Source: Burkholderia paludis (lineage in GTDB: Bacteria; Pseudomonadota; Gammaproteobacteria; Burkholderiales; Burkholderiaceae). From it: DNA of 64,000 bases. The DNA is taken from contig NZ_JPGL01000001.1 of assembly GCF_000732615.1 (NCBI RefSeq), positions 62,001 through 126,000 of the forward strand, read 5' to 3'. Made by a program: the position numbers and the translations under genes. Below the pieces are notes generated by a model. It saw nothing but the letters and a program-made list of their open reading frames with translations. It ran no database searches and had not been told where the DNA came from. Numbering within the stretch: position 1 is the first letter of the stretch; every line of letters starts with the position of its first letter. Below are positions 8,596-17,135 of the stretch, one piece after another.

Positions 8596-9265
8596 CGCCG
8601 TCTCCGTCGATCTGGATGAGGCCGTGCACGTGAATGCCCGGCGTATGGATGTCGTCGGGCGCCAGCGGCGTCGCGTCGACGACGCGCGCCTCGGCCAGCA
8701 CCCGGTCCGCCGCCATCGCCATCAGCGGCGAGAAGTTGCGCGCCGCGCCGCGATAGCGGAGATTGCCGCAGGCATCGGCGCGATCCGCGCGCAGCAGCGC
8801 GAAATCGGCATGCAACGCGGGCTCGAAGAACAGCGTCCTGCCCGCGACCGAAATCGTCTCGCGCGCCACCCCGAGTTCCGCCGGCAGCTCGATGTCGGTC
8901 ACGACGCCCGGCAGCCCGACACCCGCGCAGCGGATGCGTTCGGCGAACAAGCCCTGCGAAAAGAACTCGACCCGCAGCGCACCGGACAGATACGCGCGCC
9001 GGGCCGCGCCGCTCAGGCCGAGATGCGTCGTCAGCAGCCGGCTCACGACGCCGGCCTCGATCAGTCGCGATACGCCGTAGTTGTCCTGATTCGCATCGTT
9101 CTTGATGATCGTCAGATCGCGCTTGCCCTGCCGCTGCAATTCGGCAAGCAGCGAGAACGGCGTGCCCGGCGATCCGAACCCGCCGACCATGATCGATGCG
9201 CCGTCCGGGATCGGCGCGACCGCGTCCGCGAGCCGCATGCATTTGTCCATCGGCCGGCCGCTCAT
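8570..9265 (-). CDS. 3-oxoacid CoA-transferase, subunit A
   Basis: A 231-residue alpha subunit of a family I CoA-transferase, with the glycine-rich CoA-binding region GASIMVGGFGSPGTPFSLL near the N-terminus and DLTIIKNDANQDNYG after it. The later sequence SQGLFAERIRCAGVGLPG matches the family but differs from typical SCOT or PcaI sequences, so substrate preference may be non-standard. The start at 9265 overlaps the aminotransferase stop by four bases; MDKCMRL at 9250 is an alternative start. It works with subunit B in the aminotransferase, CoA-transferase, thiolase series. Confidence 0.9.
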   Translation of the reverse strand: MSGRPMDKCMRLADAVAPIPDGASIMVGGFGSPGTPFSLLAELQRQGKRDLTIIKNDANQDNYGVSRLIEAGVVSRLLTTHLGLSGAARRAYLSGALRVEFFSQGLFAERIRCAGVGLPGVVTDIELPAELGVARETISVAGRTLFFEPALHADFALLRADRADACGNLRYRGAARNFSPLMAMAADRVLAEARVVDATPLAPDDIHTPGIHVHGLIQIDGDGDEYQPIER

Positions 9266-10575
9266 CGCCCGAGCGTCCGGAACGCGAGATCGAGCCGTTC
9301 GACGATCTCGTCGCACTGTGCTCGCGTCGTGATCAACGGCGGCGCAATCAGCGTGTGGTCGCCGGTTTCCCCCATCAGGGATTTGCGCGGATAGACGATC
9401 ACCCCCTGCTCGCGCGCGGCACGCGTCACCTGCTCGCCGAACCGCAGCGCCGGGTCGAACGGGGTCTTCGCGGCGCGATCCGCCACGTACTCGAGCGCCA
9501 GCAGAAAGCCGCGCCCGCGCACGTCGCCGATGAAATCGTGCCGGCTCGCGAGATCGTCGAGCAGGCCGCGCAGGTAGTCGCCCGTCACCGCCGCGTGCTC
9601 CACCAGCCCCTCGCGTTCGATCACGTCGATCACCGCCAGCGCCGTCGCGCTCGCGAGCGGATTGCCCGCGTACGTATAGCCGTGCTGAAACCCGCCCGAC
9701 GCCAGGATCGGGTCGGTCAGCGCGGCCCGTGTCACGATCGCCGACGTCGGGTAGTAACCGGCGCCCAGCCCCTTCGCGACGCACAGGATGTCCGCGTCGA
9801 CATTCCAGTGCTGAAAGCCGAACCAGCGCCCCGTGCGGCCGATGCCCGTCATCACTTCGTCGAGGATCAGCAGGATCCCGTGCCGCGAGCAAATGTCGCG
9901 GATGCGCGCGAAATACGCATCGTGCGGCACTTCCGCGCCCGTGCTCGCGCCGCCGATCGGCTCGGCGACGAACGCGGCCACCCGCTCGGCGCCGACTTCG
10001 CGGATCGCCGCGTCGAGCTCGTCCGCGCAATCGAGCGCGTGCTGCTCCGCCCCCTTGCCGGGCGGCACACGATACTGCGTCGGCGAGGCAATCTTCGGAT
10101 AGAGCTGGATCATCGGCCCGAACGGTTGCGTCAGCGGCGTGTAGCTCGTCATCGCGAGCGCGCCCATCGTCGAGCCGTGATAGGACGGCCGACGCGCGAT
10201 GAACACGCTGCGCGCCGGCTCGCCGCGGCACACCCAGTACTGGCGCGCGAGCTTCAATGCCGATTCGACGGACTCCGAGCCGCCGCTGGAAAAGAACACA
10301 CGGTCGAAGCGCCCGCCCGCGAGGCCGACGAGCTTCTCCGCGAGATCCACGGCGGGCTGGTTCTCGAACTGGGTCCGGTACGAGAACGCGACCTTGTCGA
10401 GCTGCGCGAGCATCGCGTCGCGGATCGCCGGGTGGCCGTGGCCGAGCTGGGCCACGATCGCGCCGGAACACGCGTCGATATGACGGTTGCCGTCCGTATC
10501 CCATGCGTAGATGCCTTCGGCGCGCGCGATGGTCGGCAACTGCACGGCGGACTGGTAAAAAAGATGGTCGCTCAT
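9262..10575 (-). CDS. Class III (omega/beta-amino acid type) PLP aminotransferase
   Basis: A 437-residue fold-type I aminotransferase of class III, the group that uses omega-amino, beta-amino or 4-aminobutyrate-type donors. The PLP lysine is Lys268 in DILCVAKGLGAGYYP, and Asp239 in LLILDEVMTGIGRTG holds the pyridine nitrogen. SSGGSESVESALKLARQY is the typical cofactor phosphate loop. AAAAGGACGTCA before the ATG at 10575 is a good ribosome binding site. Its position before a 3-oxoacid CoA-transferase and a thiolase suggests the donor is a beta-amino acid whose transamination yields a 3-oxoacid. That is inference; the specific substrate is unknown. Confidence 0.9.
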   Translation of the reverse strand: MSDHLFYQSAVQLPTIARAEGIYAWDTDGNRHIDACSGAIVAQLGHGHPAIRDAMLAQLDKVAFSYRTQFENQPAVDLAEKLVGLAGGRFDRVFFSSGGSESVESALKLARQYWVCRGEPARSVFIARRPSYHGSTMGALAMTSYTPLTQPFGPMIQLYPKIASPTQYRVPPGKGAEQHALDCADELDAAIREVGAERVAAFVAEPIGGASTGAEVPHDAYFARIRDICSRHGILLILDEVMTGIGRTGRWFGFQHWNVDADILCVAKGLGAGYYPTSAIVTRAALTDPILASGGFQHGYTYAGNPLASATALAVIDVIEREGLVEHAAVTGDYLRGLLDDLASRHDFIGDVRGRGFLLALEYVADRAAKTPFDPALRFGEQVTRAAREQGVIVYPRKSLMGETGDHTLIAPPLITTRAQCDEIVERLDLAFRTLGR

Positions 10576-10621
10576 TGACGTCCTTTTCGGGTTGCGTAGG
10601 GTGATTCGGTGCGGCACGCCG

Positions 10622-11383
10622 TCACCGGATGTCGGCGAGAAACGCCTGGGTCCGTTCGTGCGACGGCCGATGAAAGATCTCGGAAGGAGGGCCGTCCTCG
10701 ATCACCCGGCCGTCGGCCATGAACACGACGCGATCCGCCACGCGCTCCGCGAAACGCATCTCGTGCGTGACGATCATCATCGTCATGCCGGCCTGCGCCA
10801 GCCGCTCCATGACCGCCAGCACGCCGCCGACCATCTCCGGGTCGAGCGCCGAGGTCGGCTCGTCGAACAGCATCGCGTCGGGTTTGAGGGCCAGCGCCCG
10901 TGCGATCGCGACGCGCTGCTTCTGGCCGCCGGACAGGTGGCCGGGATAGACATCCTGCTTGTCGAGCACGCCGACCTTGTCGAGCAGCGCCCTCGCCTCG
11001 TCGCGCGCCTGCGCCGCCGCCACGCCGAGCAGCCGCATCGGCGCGAGCGTCAGGTTCTCGAGCACGGTCAGGTGCGGAAACAGGTTGAAATGCTGAAACA
11101 CCATGCCGACCTTCATGCGCATCGCGTTCAGGTAGCGCTCCTGCGCGCCGTGCCCGCGGGCGGGATCGTTGACACGGCTGCCGAGCACCGTGACCTCGCC
11201 GCGCGTCGGCGTCTCGAGATGGTTCACGCAACGCAGCAGCGTGCTCTTTCCCGACCCGCTCGGGCCGATCAGCACGACCACCTCGCCCTTGCGGACCTCG
11301 AGTGAAATGCCCTTCAACACGTCGAGCGTGCCATACGTCTTGTGGATGTCGCGCAGGACGATCTGCGGCTGCGTGGCGTTCAT
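10622..11383 (-). CDS. Polar amino acid ABC transporter ATP-binding protein
   Basis: A 253-residue ABC ATPase of the GlnQ/HisP type. Walker A is GPSGSGKST (40-48), the signature is [15 protein letters not shown] (from 150), Walker B is [13 protein letters not shown] (from 171) and the H-loop is VTHEM. All are intact. It starts with an ATGA overlap on the permease stop, so the two are made together. It energises import of the amino acid bound by the periplasmic protein at 5890-6663. Confidence 0.94.
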   Translation of the reverse strand: MNATQPQIVLRDIHKTYGTLDVLKGISLEVRKGEVVVLIGPSGSGKSTLLRCVNHLETPTRGEVTVLGSRVNDPARGHGAQERYLNAMRMKVGMVFQHFNLFPHLTVLENLTLAPMRLLGVAAAQARDEARALLDKVGVLDKQDVYPGHLSGGQKQRVAIARALALKPDAMLFDEPTSALDPEMVGGVLAVMERLAQAGMTMMIVTHEMRFAERVADRVVFMADGRVIEDGPPSEIFHRPSHERTQAFLADIR

Positions 11384-12042
11384 GCGCGGCCTCCCTTCAG
11401 GATCAGACGCTGTTCGAGCTGGCGCAGCGCCATGCTCGTTCCGGTGGTGAGCAATGCATAGATCATCGCGCAGGCGAAATAGAGTTCGAATGGCTTGAAG
11501 GTCGCGCCGACCAGCTGCTGCGTGCGCATGAACAGCTCCGCGAGCGTGATCGTCGACACGAGCGACGTGTCCTTGGTGAGGATGATCAGGTTGTTGCCGA
11601 GCGGCGGCACGATCAGCTTGAGCGCCTGGGGCAGCACGACGAGCCGCATCGTGCGCGCGGCGCCGAAGCCCAGCGACCGCGACGCCTCGATCTGCCCGTG
11701 CGGGATCGCGAGGATGCCCGCGCGGATCGTCTCCGCGTTGTAGGCGCCGACGTTGAGCGCCAGGCCGATCACGCCGGACGTGAACGGCGACAGCTCGATG
11801 CCGAATTGCGGCAACCCGAAATAGATGATGAACAGCTGCACGAGCAGCGGCGTCGAGCGGATCAGCCAGATATAGGCGCTCGTGGCGTCGCGCAGCACGC
11901 GATGGCGCGACAGCCTGCCGAGCGCGGCGCCGAGACCGATGGCGAGGCCGAACACGGTGGCAAGCAGCGTCAGCTCCACCGTCACGGCGGCCGCTTCGAA
12001 CAGCATCGGCAAATACTTGAGCACGAGATGGAAATCGAACAT
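11380..12042 (-). CDS. Polar amino acid ABC transporter permease
   Basis: A 220-residue inner-membrane permease of the HisM/GlnP type with about five transmembrane helices. The EAA coupling loop is [24 protein letters not shown], preceded by the usual [10 protein letters not shown]. Only one permease gene is present, so the channel is probably a homodimer. It is the first gene of the seven-gene minus-strand operon ending with the binding protein. The promoter must lie in the 212-base gap shared with the divergent LysR gene. Confidence 0.93.
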   Translation of the reverse strand: MFDFHLVLKYLPMLFEAAAVTVELTLLATVFGLAIGLGAALGRLSRHRVLRDATSAYIWLIRSTPLLVQLFIIYFGLPQFGIELSPFTSGVIGLALNVGAYNAETIRAGILAIPHGQIEASRSLGFGAARTMRLVVLPQALKLIVPPLGNNLIILTKDTSLVSTITLAELFMRTQQLVGATFKPFELYFACAMIYALLTTGTSMALRQLEQRLILKGGRA

Positions 12043-12208
12043 GGCGTGGCGGCCCGCGCGCTGCGCGGCGGCGCAACAGCGCGGAGGTGTCTCCGTAGGA
12101 TGAGTGACCGATTTGATTCATCATCTGAAAACAGCTCGAGAGCCGCGACAGAACAAGGAACCGGCCTGTTGTTTGACTGGCTCGAAGTCTCGCTTTGAAT
12201 TATTTTTC

Positions 12209-12245
12209 GGTCAATATATGATCTTTTTTAATCAATTGATTGACC
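12209..12245. promoter_or_regulatory. Inverted repeat in the LysR/catabolic operon divergent promoter
   Basis: GGTCAAT at 12209-12215 and ATTGACC at 12239-12245 are perfect 7-base arms in an AT-rich block. The right half contains the palindrome AATCAATTGATT at 12230-12241. The right arm ends ten bases before the LysR ATG. Position and size fit a LysR recognition site controlling both its own gene and the divergent transporter operon. Confidence 0.6.
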
Positions 12246-12254
12246 GGAGCGAAC

Positions 12255-13178
12255 ATGCGGAGCGACTTCAGCCTGCGCGACATCGAGATCTTCCACGCGA
12301 TCGCCACGGCCGGCTCCACGCGGCAGGCGGCCGTTCAGCTCGGCATCACGCAATCGGCGGTCAGCCATGCCCTCGCGCGGCTGGAGGACAGCCTGCGCAT
12401 CCGGCTGTTCGCACGCGAGAACCAGCGCCTGCAGATCTCGCCGGCCGGCCGCTACATGCTCGACGAGGCCGTGCAGCTGCTCGACCGGCTGAATCGCATC
12501 GAAGAGGAGATTTCGCTGCTGCAGGACAACGGCGTCGCATCGCTGCGCATCGGTTGCGCGCCGGGGCTGTGCCACCGCTTCGGGCCGCGGCTCGCGCAGC
12601 AGTATGCGCAAGCGCACGACGGCACGGGTGTCGCGCTCGACGTCGCCGCGAGCGGAAGGCTGATATCGGATGTGGAAGGCGGCCGCCTCGATCTCGCGAT
12701 CGTGTCCTACGAGATCCACGAGCCGGGCCTGATCTTCGTGCCCGTCTTCGGCGCGAAGATGGTCGCGCTGCTGACGCGCAAAAACCGGCTCGCCGCGCGC
12801 AAGCTGCTGACGTACGACGATCTCGCCGACCAGCAGTACATCAAGCCGATCCAGTCCGATCATCTGATCTACGACGATTCAAGCGACCGGCGGCGGCTCG
12901 GCTACGAATTGCGCGTCAGCATGAGCTCGCTCGGCGAAGTGATCCGGCTGACCGACGGCGTCAGCCTGCTCAACGCACTGACCGCCGCCGATCTCTGTGC
13001 GAACCGCGACCTGGTGGCGCGCCCGTTCGATTCGACCCAGTGGTTCAATTTCTATCTCGTTCACCAGCATGCGCTGAAGAACAATCCGGCCGTGCGCGAC
13101 GTGCTCGACATCGCGCAGGCGTGCGTCACGGATACCGCCGCGGGCACCGCGTATCCCGAAGCGTTCGTGGTGCGCTGA
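12255..13178 (+). CDS. LysR-family transcriptional regulator of the divergent catabolic operon
   Basis: A 307-residue LysR regulator. The N-terminal winged helix-turn-helix is clear (FHAIATAGSTRQAAVQLGITQSAVSHALARLEDSLRIRLF), followed by the linker helix and a two-lobe effector domain. The ATG at 12255 is chosen because GGAG sits eight bases upstream; a TTG at 12240 in the same frame lies inside the putative operator. Being divergent from the amino-acid transport and degradation operon, it most likely activates that operon when the substrate or an intermediate is present. Confidence 0.93.
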   Translation: MRSDFSLRDIEIFHAIATAGSTRQAAVQLGITQSAVSHALARLEDSLRIRLFARENQRLQISPAGRYMLDEAVQLLDRLNRIEEEISLLQDNGVASLRIGCAPGLCHRFGPRLAQQYAQAHDGTGVALDVAASGRLISDVEGGRLDLAIVSYEIHEPGLIFVPVFGAKMVALLTRKNRLAARKLLTYDDLADQQYIKPIQSDHLIYDDSSDRRRLGYELRVSMSSLGEVIRLTDGVSLLNALTAADLCANRDLVARPFDSTQWFNFYLVHQHALKNNPAVRDVLDIAQACVTDTAAGTAYPEAFVVR

Positions 13179-13192
13179 CGCCCGCCGCCGCG

Positions 13193-13208
13193 ACGCCGGG
13201 CCCGGCGT
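13193..13208. terminator. GC-rich palindrome between convergent genes
   Basis: ACGCCGGGCCCGGCGT is a perfect 16-base palindrome in the 47-base gap between two convergent stops (13178 and 13226). It could fold as a short bidirectional terminator stem, though there is no T-run after it. Confidence 0.4.
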
Positions 13209-13225
13209 GCGCGCACCGGGCTTCG

Positions 13226-14641
13226 TCAGAACGCATTGCGCCCGACGAAGCCGCGCACGACCGTCAGCAGGATGATCTTCATGTCGAACCAGAAACTCCA
13301 GTTCTGCATGTAGAAGAGATCGAACTTCACGCGCGCCTCCATCGCCTCGACCTTGCGCGTCTCGCCGCGATACCCGTTCACCTGCGCCCACCCGGTGATG
13401 CCGGGCCGCACGCGGTAGCGATACATGTAGCAGTCGACCAGTTGCCGGTAGAGGTCGTCGTGCTCGATCGCATGCGGGCGCGGGCCGACGACCGACATCT
13501 GCCCGAACAGCACGTTGAAGAACTGCGGCAGCTCGTCGAGCGACGTGCGCCGCAGGAACGCGCCGACCCGCGTGATGCGCGTATCGTTGCGCGACGCCTG
13601 CCGCACGACGCCCGGCTGCGCGCGGTGCACGCGCATCGTGCGGAACTTCAGGATGTCGAACTCGCGGCCGTCCACGCCCTTGCGGCGCTGCCGGAACAGC
13701 ACGGGCCCCGGCGACGACAGCTTGACCGCGATCGCCAGCATCGACAGCAGCGGCAGCAACGGAATCAGCACCCCGACCGCGAACAGCCGGTCGAACGCGA
13801 ACTTCGCCCACAGTTCCGGCGCGGAGCGCGGCGTGGTCGCGAGATTGATCGCCGGCATGCCGAGCACGTCGGTCGCCGAGCGCTCGACGGCGGCCATCTG
13901 CCGCACGTCGGGCAACAGCCGCAATTCGACGAATTCGTCGCGCAACTCGCGGACGATGCGCTGAATCCGCCATTCGTGCGACATCGGCAGCGTGAGCCAG
14001 ACCTCGTCGATCCCGCCGCCGCGAATCATGTCGCGCAACGCGTTCCAGTCGTCGATCACCGGTACGCCGCCGATGGCGTCGGCCGAGGCCGGCGCGTCGT
14101 CGTCGAAGACGCACGCGGCCGCGAACGGGCCGTTCGACGCGAGCTGCATCCGTTCGATCGCCACACGCCCGTATGCGGTCGCGCCGATCACGGCGACGCG
14201 GCGCTGCCGTGCGGACGGGTCGTCACGCGTCAGCGCGAGCGCCATCAGCGCGGCGCGGCCGAGCAGCAGCGCCACGTCGCCGGCCAGCACCGTGCACACG
14301 ATCCAGCGCGCCGTGACGGTGCCGCCGCGATCCATGATCCACATCGTGACGACCACCGTCAGCACGCTCATGCAGACGACCGCCGCCACTGTCTGCGTCA
14401 GCCCATGGGCGCCGCCCTGCGGCGCCGTGCCGCCGCGCACGGCGTGCAGGTCGCGCGGCAGCAGCGCCACGGCCAGCACGCACAGCAGCGCGATCGCGCC
14501 GCGCTGCGCGTCGGACAGCGTGCGCCACGCAAGACCCGACGCCGCCTGCGCCGCGAGCGCCCCCGCCAGCACCAGCACGACGTCCGCCACCGCGATCGCG
14601 GCACGCCGCGTCGCACTTGTCCCACCGGACCTCGACTGCAT
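13226..14641 (-). CDS. Undecaprenyl-phosphate sugar phosphotransferase (WcaJ/PslA type)
   Basis: A 471-residue membrane enzyme that starts polysaccharide synthesis by moving a sugar-1-phosphate, usually glucose-1-phosphate from UDP-glucose, to undecaprenyl phosphate. Several N-terminal transmembrane helices are followed by a nucleotide-binding-like domain (VAVIGATAYGRVAIERMQL), one more helix and the bacterial sugar transferase domain. The latter contains KLSSPGPVLFRQRRKGVDG, ILKFRTMRVH and DELPQFFNVLFGQMSVVGPRP. It begins two bases after the stop of the Crp/Fnr gene upstream, so the initiating enzyme is co-transcribed with a regulator. It is the PslA-like member of the polysaccharide locus though physically apart from the main gene block. 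Confidence 0.92.
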   Translation of the reverse strand: MQSRSGGTSATRRAAIAVADVVLVLAGALAAQAASGLAWRTLSDAQRGAIALLCVLAVALLPRDLHAVRGGTAPQGGAHGLTQTVAAVVCMSVLTVVVTMWIMDRGGTVTARWIVCTVLAGDVALLLGRAALMALALTRDDPSARQRRVAVIGATAYGRVAIERMQLASNGPFAAACVFDDDAPASADAIGGVPVIDDWNALRDMIRGGGIDEVWLTLPMSHEWRIQRIVRELRDEFVELRLLPDVRQMAAVERSATDVLGMPAINLATTPRSAPELWAKFAFDRLFAVGVLIPLLPLLSMLAIAVKLSSPGPVLFRQRRKGVDGREFDILKFRTMRVHRAQPGVVRQASRNDTRITRVGAFLRRTSLDELPQFFNVLFGQMSVVGPRPHAIEHDDLYRQLVDCYMYRYRVRPGITGWAQVNGYRGETRKVEAMEARVKFDLFYMQNWSFWFDMKIILLTVVRGFVGRNAF

Positions 14642-14643
14642 CG

Positions 14644-15426
14644 TCACGCACCATGGGCCGGGAATCCGCAACGCCCCTCCGGCATGCGCGGGCGAACCGG
14701 CGCCGGCCGCGCATCGTCGCGCGTGCCGAGTAGCCTGCGATAGTCCGCGCGGATCAGGTCGTAGCACTCGCACGCATGATGTTCGAGGCCGTCGCGGTCG
14801 AGCACCGTGATGCGGCCGCGGCGCTGCCGGATCAGCCCGGCTTCCTGCAGGTTGCCCGCCGCTTCCGTCACGCCTTCGCGCCGCACGCCGAGCATGTTCG
14901 CGATCGTCTGCTGCGTGACGGCCAGCTCGTCGCCGTCGATGCGGTCGTGCGCGAGCAGCAGCCAGCGGCTGAGCTGCTCGCTGACCGAATGATGGCGGTT
15001 GCACAGCGCGCTGCGCGAGATCTGCGCCATCGTCGCCTGGCAATAGTTGAGCAGCAGCCGGTAGGTCTGCGGCGACCGCTCGAATTCCGCGCGCATCACG
15101 CAGCTCGGCACGCGGTAGGCCATGCCGCCGATACGGACTTCGACCCGATACGACAACGCCGCGCCGCCGACCAGCGACGCCAGCCCGACCGCGCCCTCGC
15201 GGCCGACCAGCGCCACCTCGACCATCGCGCCGTCTTCCATCAAGTGCTGCACCGACATCATCGCCGTCGTCGGAAAATGCAGATGGCGCATCGGCTCGCC
15301 GACCCGGTCCAGCATCCCGGCCTTGATCCTGACCAGTTCGAGATGCGGCGCGAGGGCGCGGATGCTGTCCTCCGGGAGGGCATCGAGGATGGCATTCGCC
15401 GAGTAGCTCGAGTGAAGATGAAGCAT
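14644..15426 (-). CDS. berA: Crp/Fnr-family regulator, probable BerA c-di-GMP-responsive activator
   Basis: A 260-residue regulator with an N-terminal cyclic-nucleotide-binding-like beta barrel, a dimer helix (SRWLLLAHDRIDGDELAVT) and a C-terminal winged helix (IANMLGVRREGVTEAAGNLQEAGLI). No Fnr-type iron-sulfur cysteine cluster is visible at the N-terminus. AAAGGG lies eight bases before the ATG at 15426. A well-matched sigma-54 promoter lies about 170 bases upstream, and a sigma-54 activator gene is nearby. From memory, B. cenocepacia berA is transcribed by RpoN with BerB and activates Bep exopolysaccharide in response to c-di-GMP. I name this copy berA on the promoter; the paralogue at 16353 is the alternative. 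Confidence 0.72.
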   Translation of the reverse strand: MLHLHSSYSANAILDALPEDSIRALAPHLELVRIKAGMLDRVGEPMRHLHFPTTAMMSVQHLMEDGAMVEVALVGREGAVGLASLVGGAALSYRVEVRIGGMAYRVPSCVMRAEFERSPQTYRLLLNYCQATMAQISRSALCNRHHSVSEQLSRWLLLAHDRIDGDELAVTQQTIANMLGVRREGVTEAAGNLQEAGLIRQRRGRITVLDRDGLEHHACECYDLIRADYRRLLGTRDDARPAPVRPRMPEGRCGFPAHGA

Positions 15427-15600
15427 GTCTGTATCCCTTTTATCGTCCGTGCCGCGTGCAGCCGCGTGCATGGAACTCGTTATCGCGATGCGTGCCCGGA
15501 CGCTGATGGAGGTTGCGGCCCACAACCCTGATTCCGATCGACCATCGGCTTGTCTATACCGGATCGAATCGACCGTCCCGTTTCGACACGCCCGCCCGAA

Positions 15601-15620
15601 TAAGCGATTTACGTGCCAAT
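15601..15620 (-). promoter_or_regulatory. Sigma-54 (-24/-12) promoter of the minus-strand Crp/Fnr gene
   Basis: Read on the minus strand, TTGGCACG then TAAA then TCGCTT gives GG and GC exactly ten bases apart, as RpoN promoters require, and it matches the consensus TGGCACG-N4-TTGC except for one T-to-C change. It points at the Crp/Fnr gene starting at 15426, predicting transcription from about 15593. The sigma-54 activator needed to open it is encoded at 23285-24676. Confidence 0.75.
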
Positions 15621-16199
15621 ACAGGCCCGTCCTTAATATGTGAATCACGATTGATTTGGATCGCCCGAATTAGCGTTTCAAAAACAAAAAAAATGTCTCA
15701 TTTCCGGACACTCTCCCGCCGCGCGGACACCGTACGCTATTCGACTGATCAATCCATATGCATCGAAGCGAGACACTGGCACCGGTGCCACGAGGCTTGC
15801 CGCTCATATACTTACAGCCGTTTTTCAATTGTTTCCGTGATGTTCAGGACAGCATTTCACGGCGCCGCCACCCCGCGCCAACCCGTTGAAAACTGTCTCA
15901 AATTTGAATCGGCACACTAATCTACAGCTCTGTAAGACACCGCACATATCTCAAATAAGCCATTGATTTACATGGACAATCTTTCCTCATCCAGGCCTTT
16001 GTTAAACAATGTTTAATCCGCCACGAATGCATTCTCCACACGATATCCCAGGGCGGACAATTGCTTCCGGACCGACATTGAATGGACGACCGATACGCCA
16101 ATCCATTCCGGAATGATTAATTCCACTGAAATCAATCTTTAAATCCATATAACGTTTGCGCCCAATTCAAATCGTCAAACTTTGTGAGATGACGCGATG

Positions 16200-16223
16200 T
16201 GCAATTGATTGGATTCAATTGCA
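16200..16223. promoter_or_regulatory. Crp/Fnr-like inverted repeat upstream of the second Crp/Fnr gene
   Basis: TGCAATTGA and TCAATTGCA are perfect 9-base arms with six bases between. The core TTGAT-N4-TTCAA is very close to an Fnr-type box (TTGAT-N4-ATCAA). It lies about 130 bases before the GTG at 16353. It is a good candidate site for one of the two Crp/Fnr paralogues, suggesting auto- or cross-regulation. Confidence 0.55.
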
Positions 16224-16352
16224 TGCTAGCCTTTTCGCCAGCATCGTCATTTCCGTTTCCTGACGAACACAAGTCCGCACGAGCGCGCCACTCCCCGGGG
16301 CTCCGGGGTACCGACGCGACGACGCGCGACCGCCACCCTGCGAGGATGTGCC

Positions 16353-17135
16353 GTGACTGACCTGGCCCCTGACGCCGTCGCCTGTACGAACGGCACGATC
16401 GAGCTTTCCCACAGCTTCGACGCGAACCGGTTCCTCGCGGCGATCGATCGCGACGAGCTCGTGGCGCTCGCGCCTCACCTGCAACTCGTCCACCTTAAAT
16501 CGGGGCAAGTGCTGTGCGAGCCGGGCGAGATGCTTGCCGCGGTCTACCTGCCCGTCACGACGGCGATTTCGCTGCAATACGTGTCGTCCGGCGGCATGAC
16601 GCTGGAGGTCGCGGAGATCGGCAGCGAGAGCGTGGTGTGCGAGGACGTGATCGGGGGCAGCGGCCGGATGCCCTGCCGGGCGGTCGCCTGCCGCGACGGC
16701 TTCGTCTACCGTCTCGACCGGCGCGTATTCGCCGACGCGTTCGACGCGTCGCCGGTGATCCGCCACCTCGTGTTCGTCTGCGTGCGGCTGCTGATGGCGC
16801 AGGTCTCGCAGATCACGTTCTGCAGCCGTCATCACGTGCTCAAACATCAGTTATGCAGATGGTTCCTGCTGGCATACGACCGTACGCGCAGCATCGAGAT
16901 CCAGGTGACGCACAGCATGCTGGCGCAAATGCTCGGCGTACGGCGCGAAACGGTCACCGACGCCGCCGGCGAAATCCAGAAGCTCGGCCTGATCCGGCAA
17001 TACCGGAGTTCGATCGAACTCGCCGACCTCGGCGGCCTCGAGAAAATGTCGTGCGGCTGCCGCGCGATCGTGCGCGACGAGATGAAACGCATCCTGTCGG
17101 CCGACTCGGGCGTGCCGGCCGCGTCGCGCGCCTGA
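16353..17135 (+). CDS. Crp/Fnr-family regulator, paralogue of the divergent one
   Basis: A 260-residue Crp/Fnr protein with GTG start and GAGG upstream. It aligns along its whole length with the divergent regulator at 14644-15426: LKSGQVLCEPGEMLAAVYLPVTTAISLQ against the other's IKAGMLDRVGEPMRHLHFPTTAMMSVQ, and a near-identical recognition region MLAQMLGVRRETVTDAAGEIQKLGLI. Both keep a C-terminal CxC after the winged helix (CGC here, CEC in the other). The shared recognition helix suggests overlapping DNA targets. It precedes the carrier-protein operon on the same strand, so it may control that operon. It could itself be the BerA equivalent. Confidence 0.88.
   Translation: MTDLAPDAVACTNGTIELSHSFDANRFLAAIDRDELVALAPHLQLVHLKSGQVLCEPGEMLAAVYLPVTTAISLQYVSSGGMTLEVAEIGSESVVCEDVIGGSGRMPCRAVACRDGFVYRLDRRVFADAFDASPVIRHLVFVCVRLLMAQVSQITFCSRHHVLKHQLCRWFLLAYDRTRSIEIQVTHSMLAQMLGVRRETVTDAAGEIQKLGLIRQYRSSIELADLGGLEKMSCGCRAIVRDEMKRILSADSGVPAASRA

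Larger units (their letters stand above)
15427..16352. other. Long regulatory region between divergent Crp/Fnr genes
   Basis: These 926 bases are clearly AT-richer than the genes around them and hold no credible gene. They contain the sigma-54 promoter at 15601-15620 and several perfect palindromes: TGGCACCGGTGCCA at 15777-15790, TTAAACAATGTTTAA at 16002-16016, CATTCCGGAATG at 16104-16115, and the repeat at 16200-16223. The length and density of symmetric sites suggest an intricate control region with remote activator sites. Confidence 0.6.

Noticed and set aside
15777..15800. TGGCACCGGTGCCA followed by CTTGC as a second sigma-54 promoter
   Set aside because: The -24-like TGGCAC has no GC ten bases after its GG on either strand; the TTGC is nine bases too far. 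It is kept only as a palindrome.
16206..16223. TTGGATTCAATTGCAT as a sigma-54 promoter for the plus-strand Crp/Fnr gene
   Set aside because: The GG-to-GC spacing is two bases short of the fixed distance; the sequence is better explained as an Fnr-like inverted repeat.
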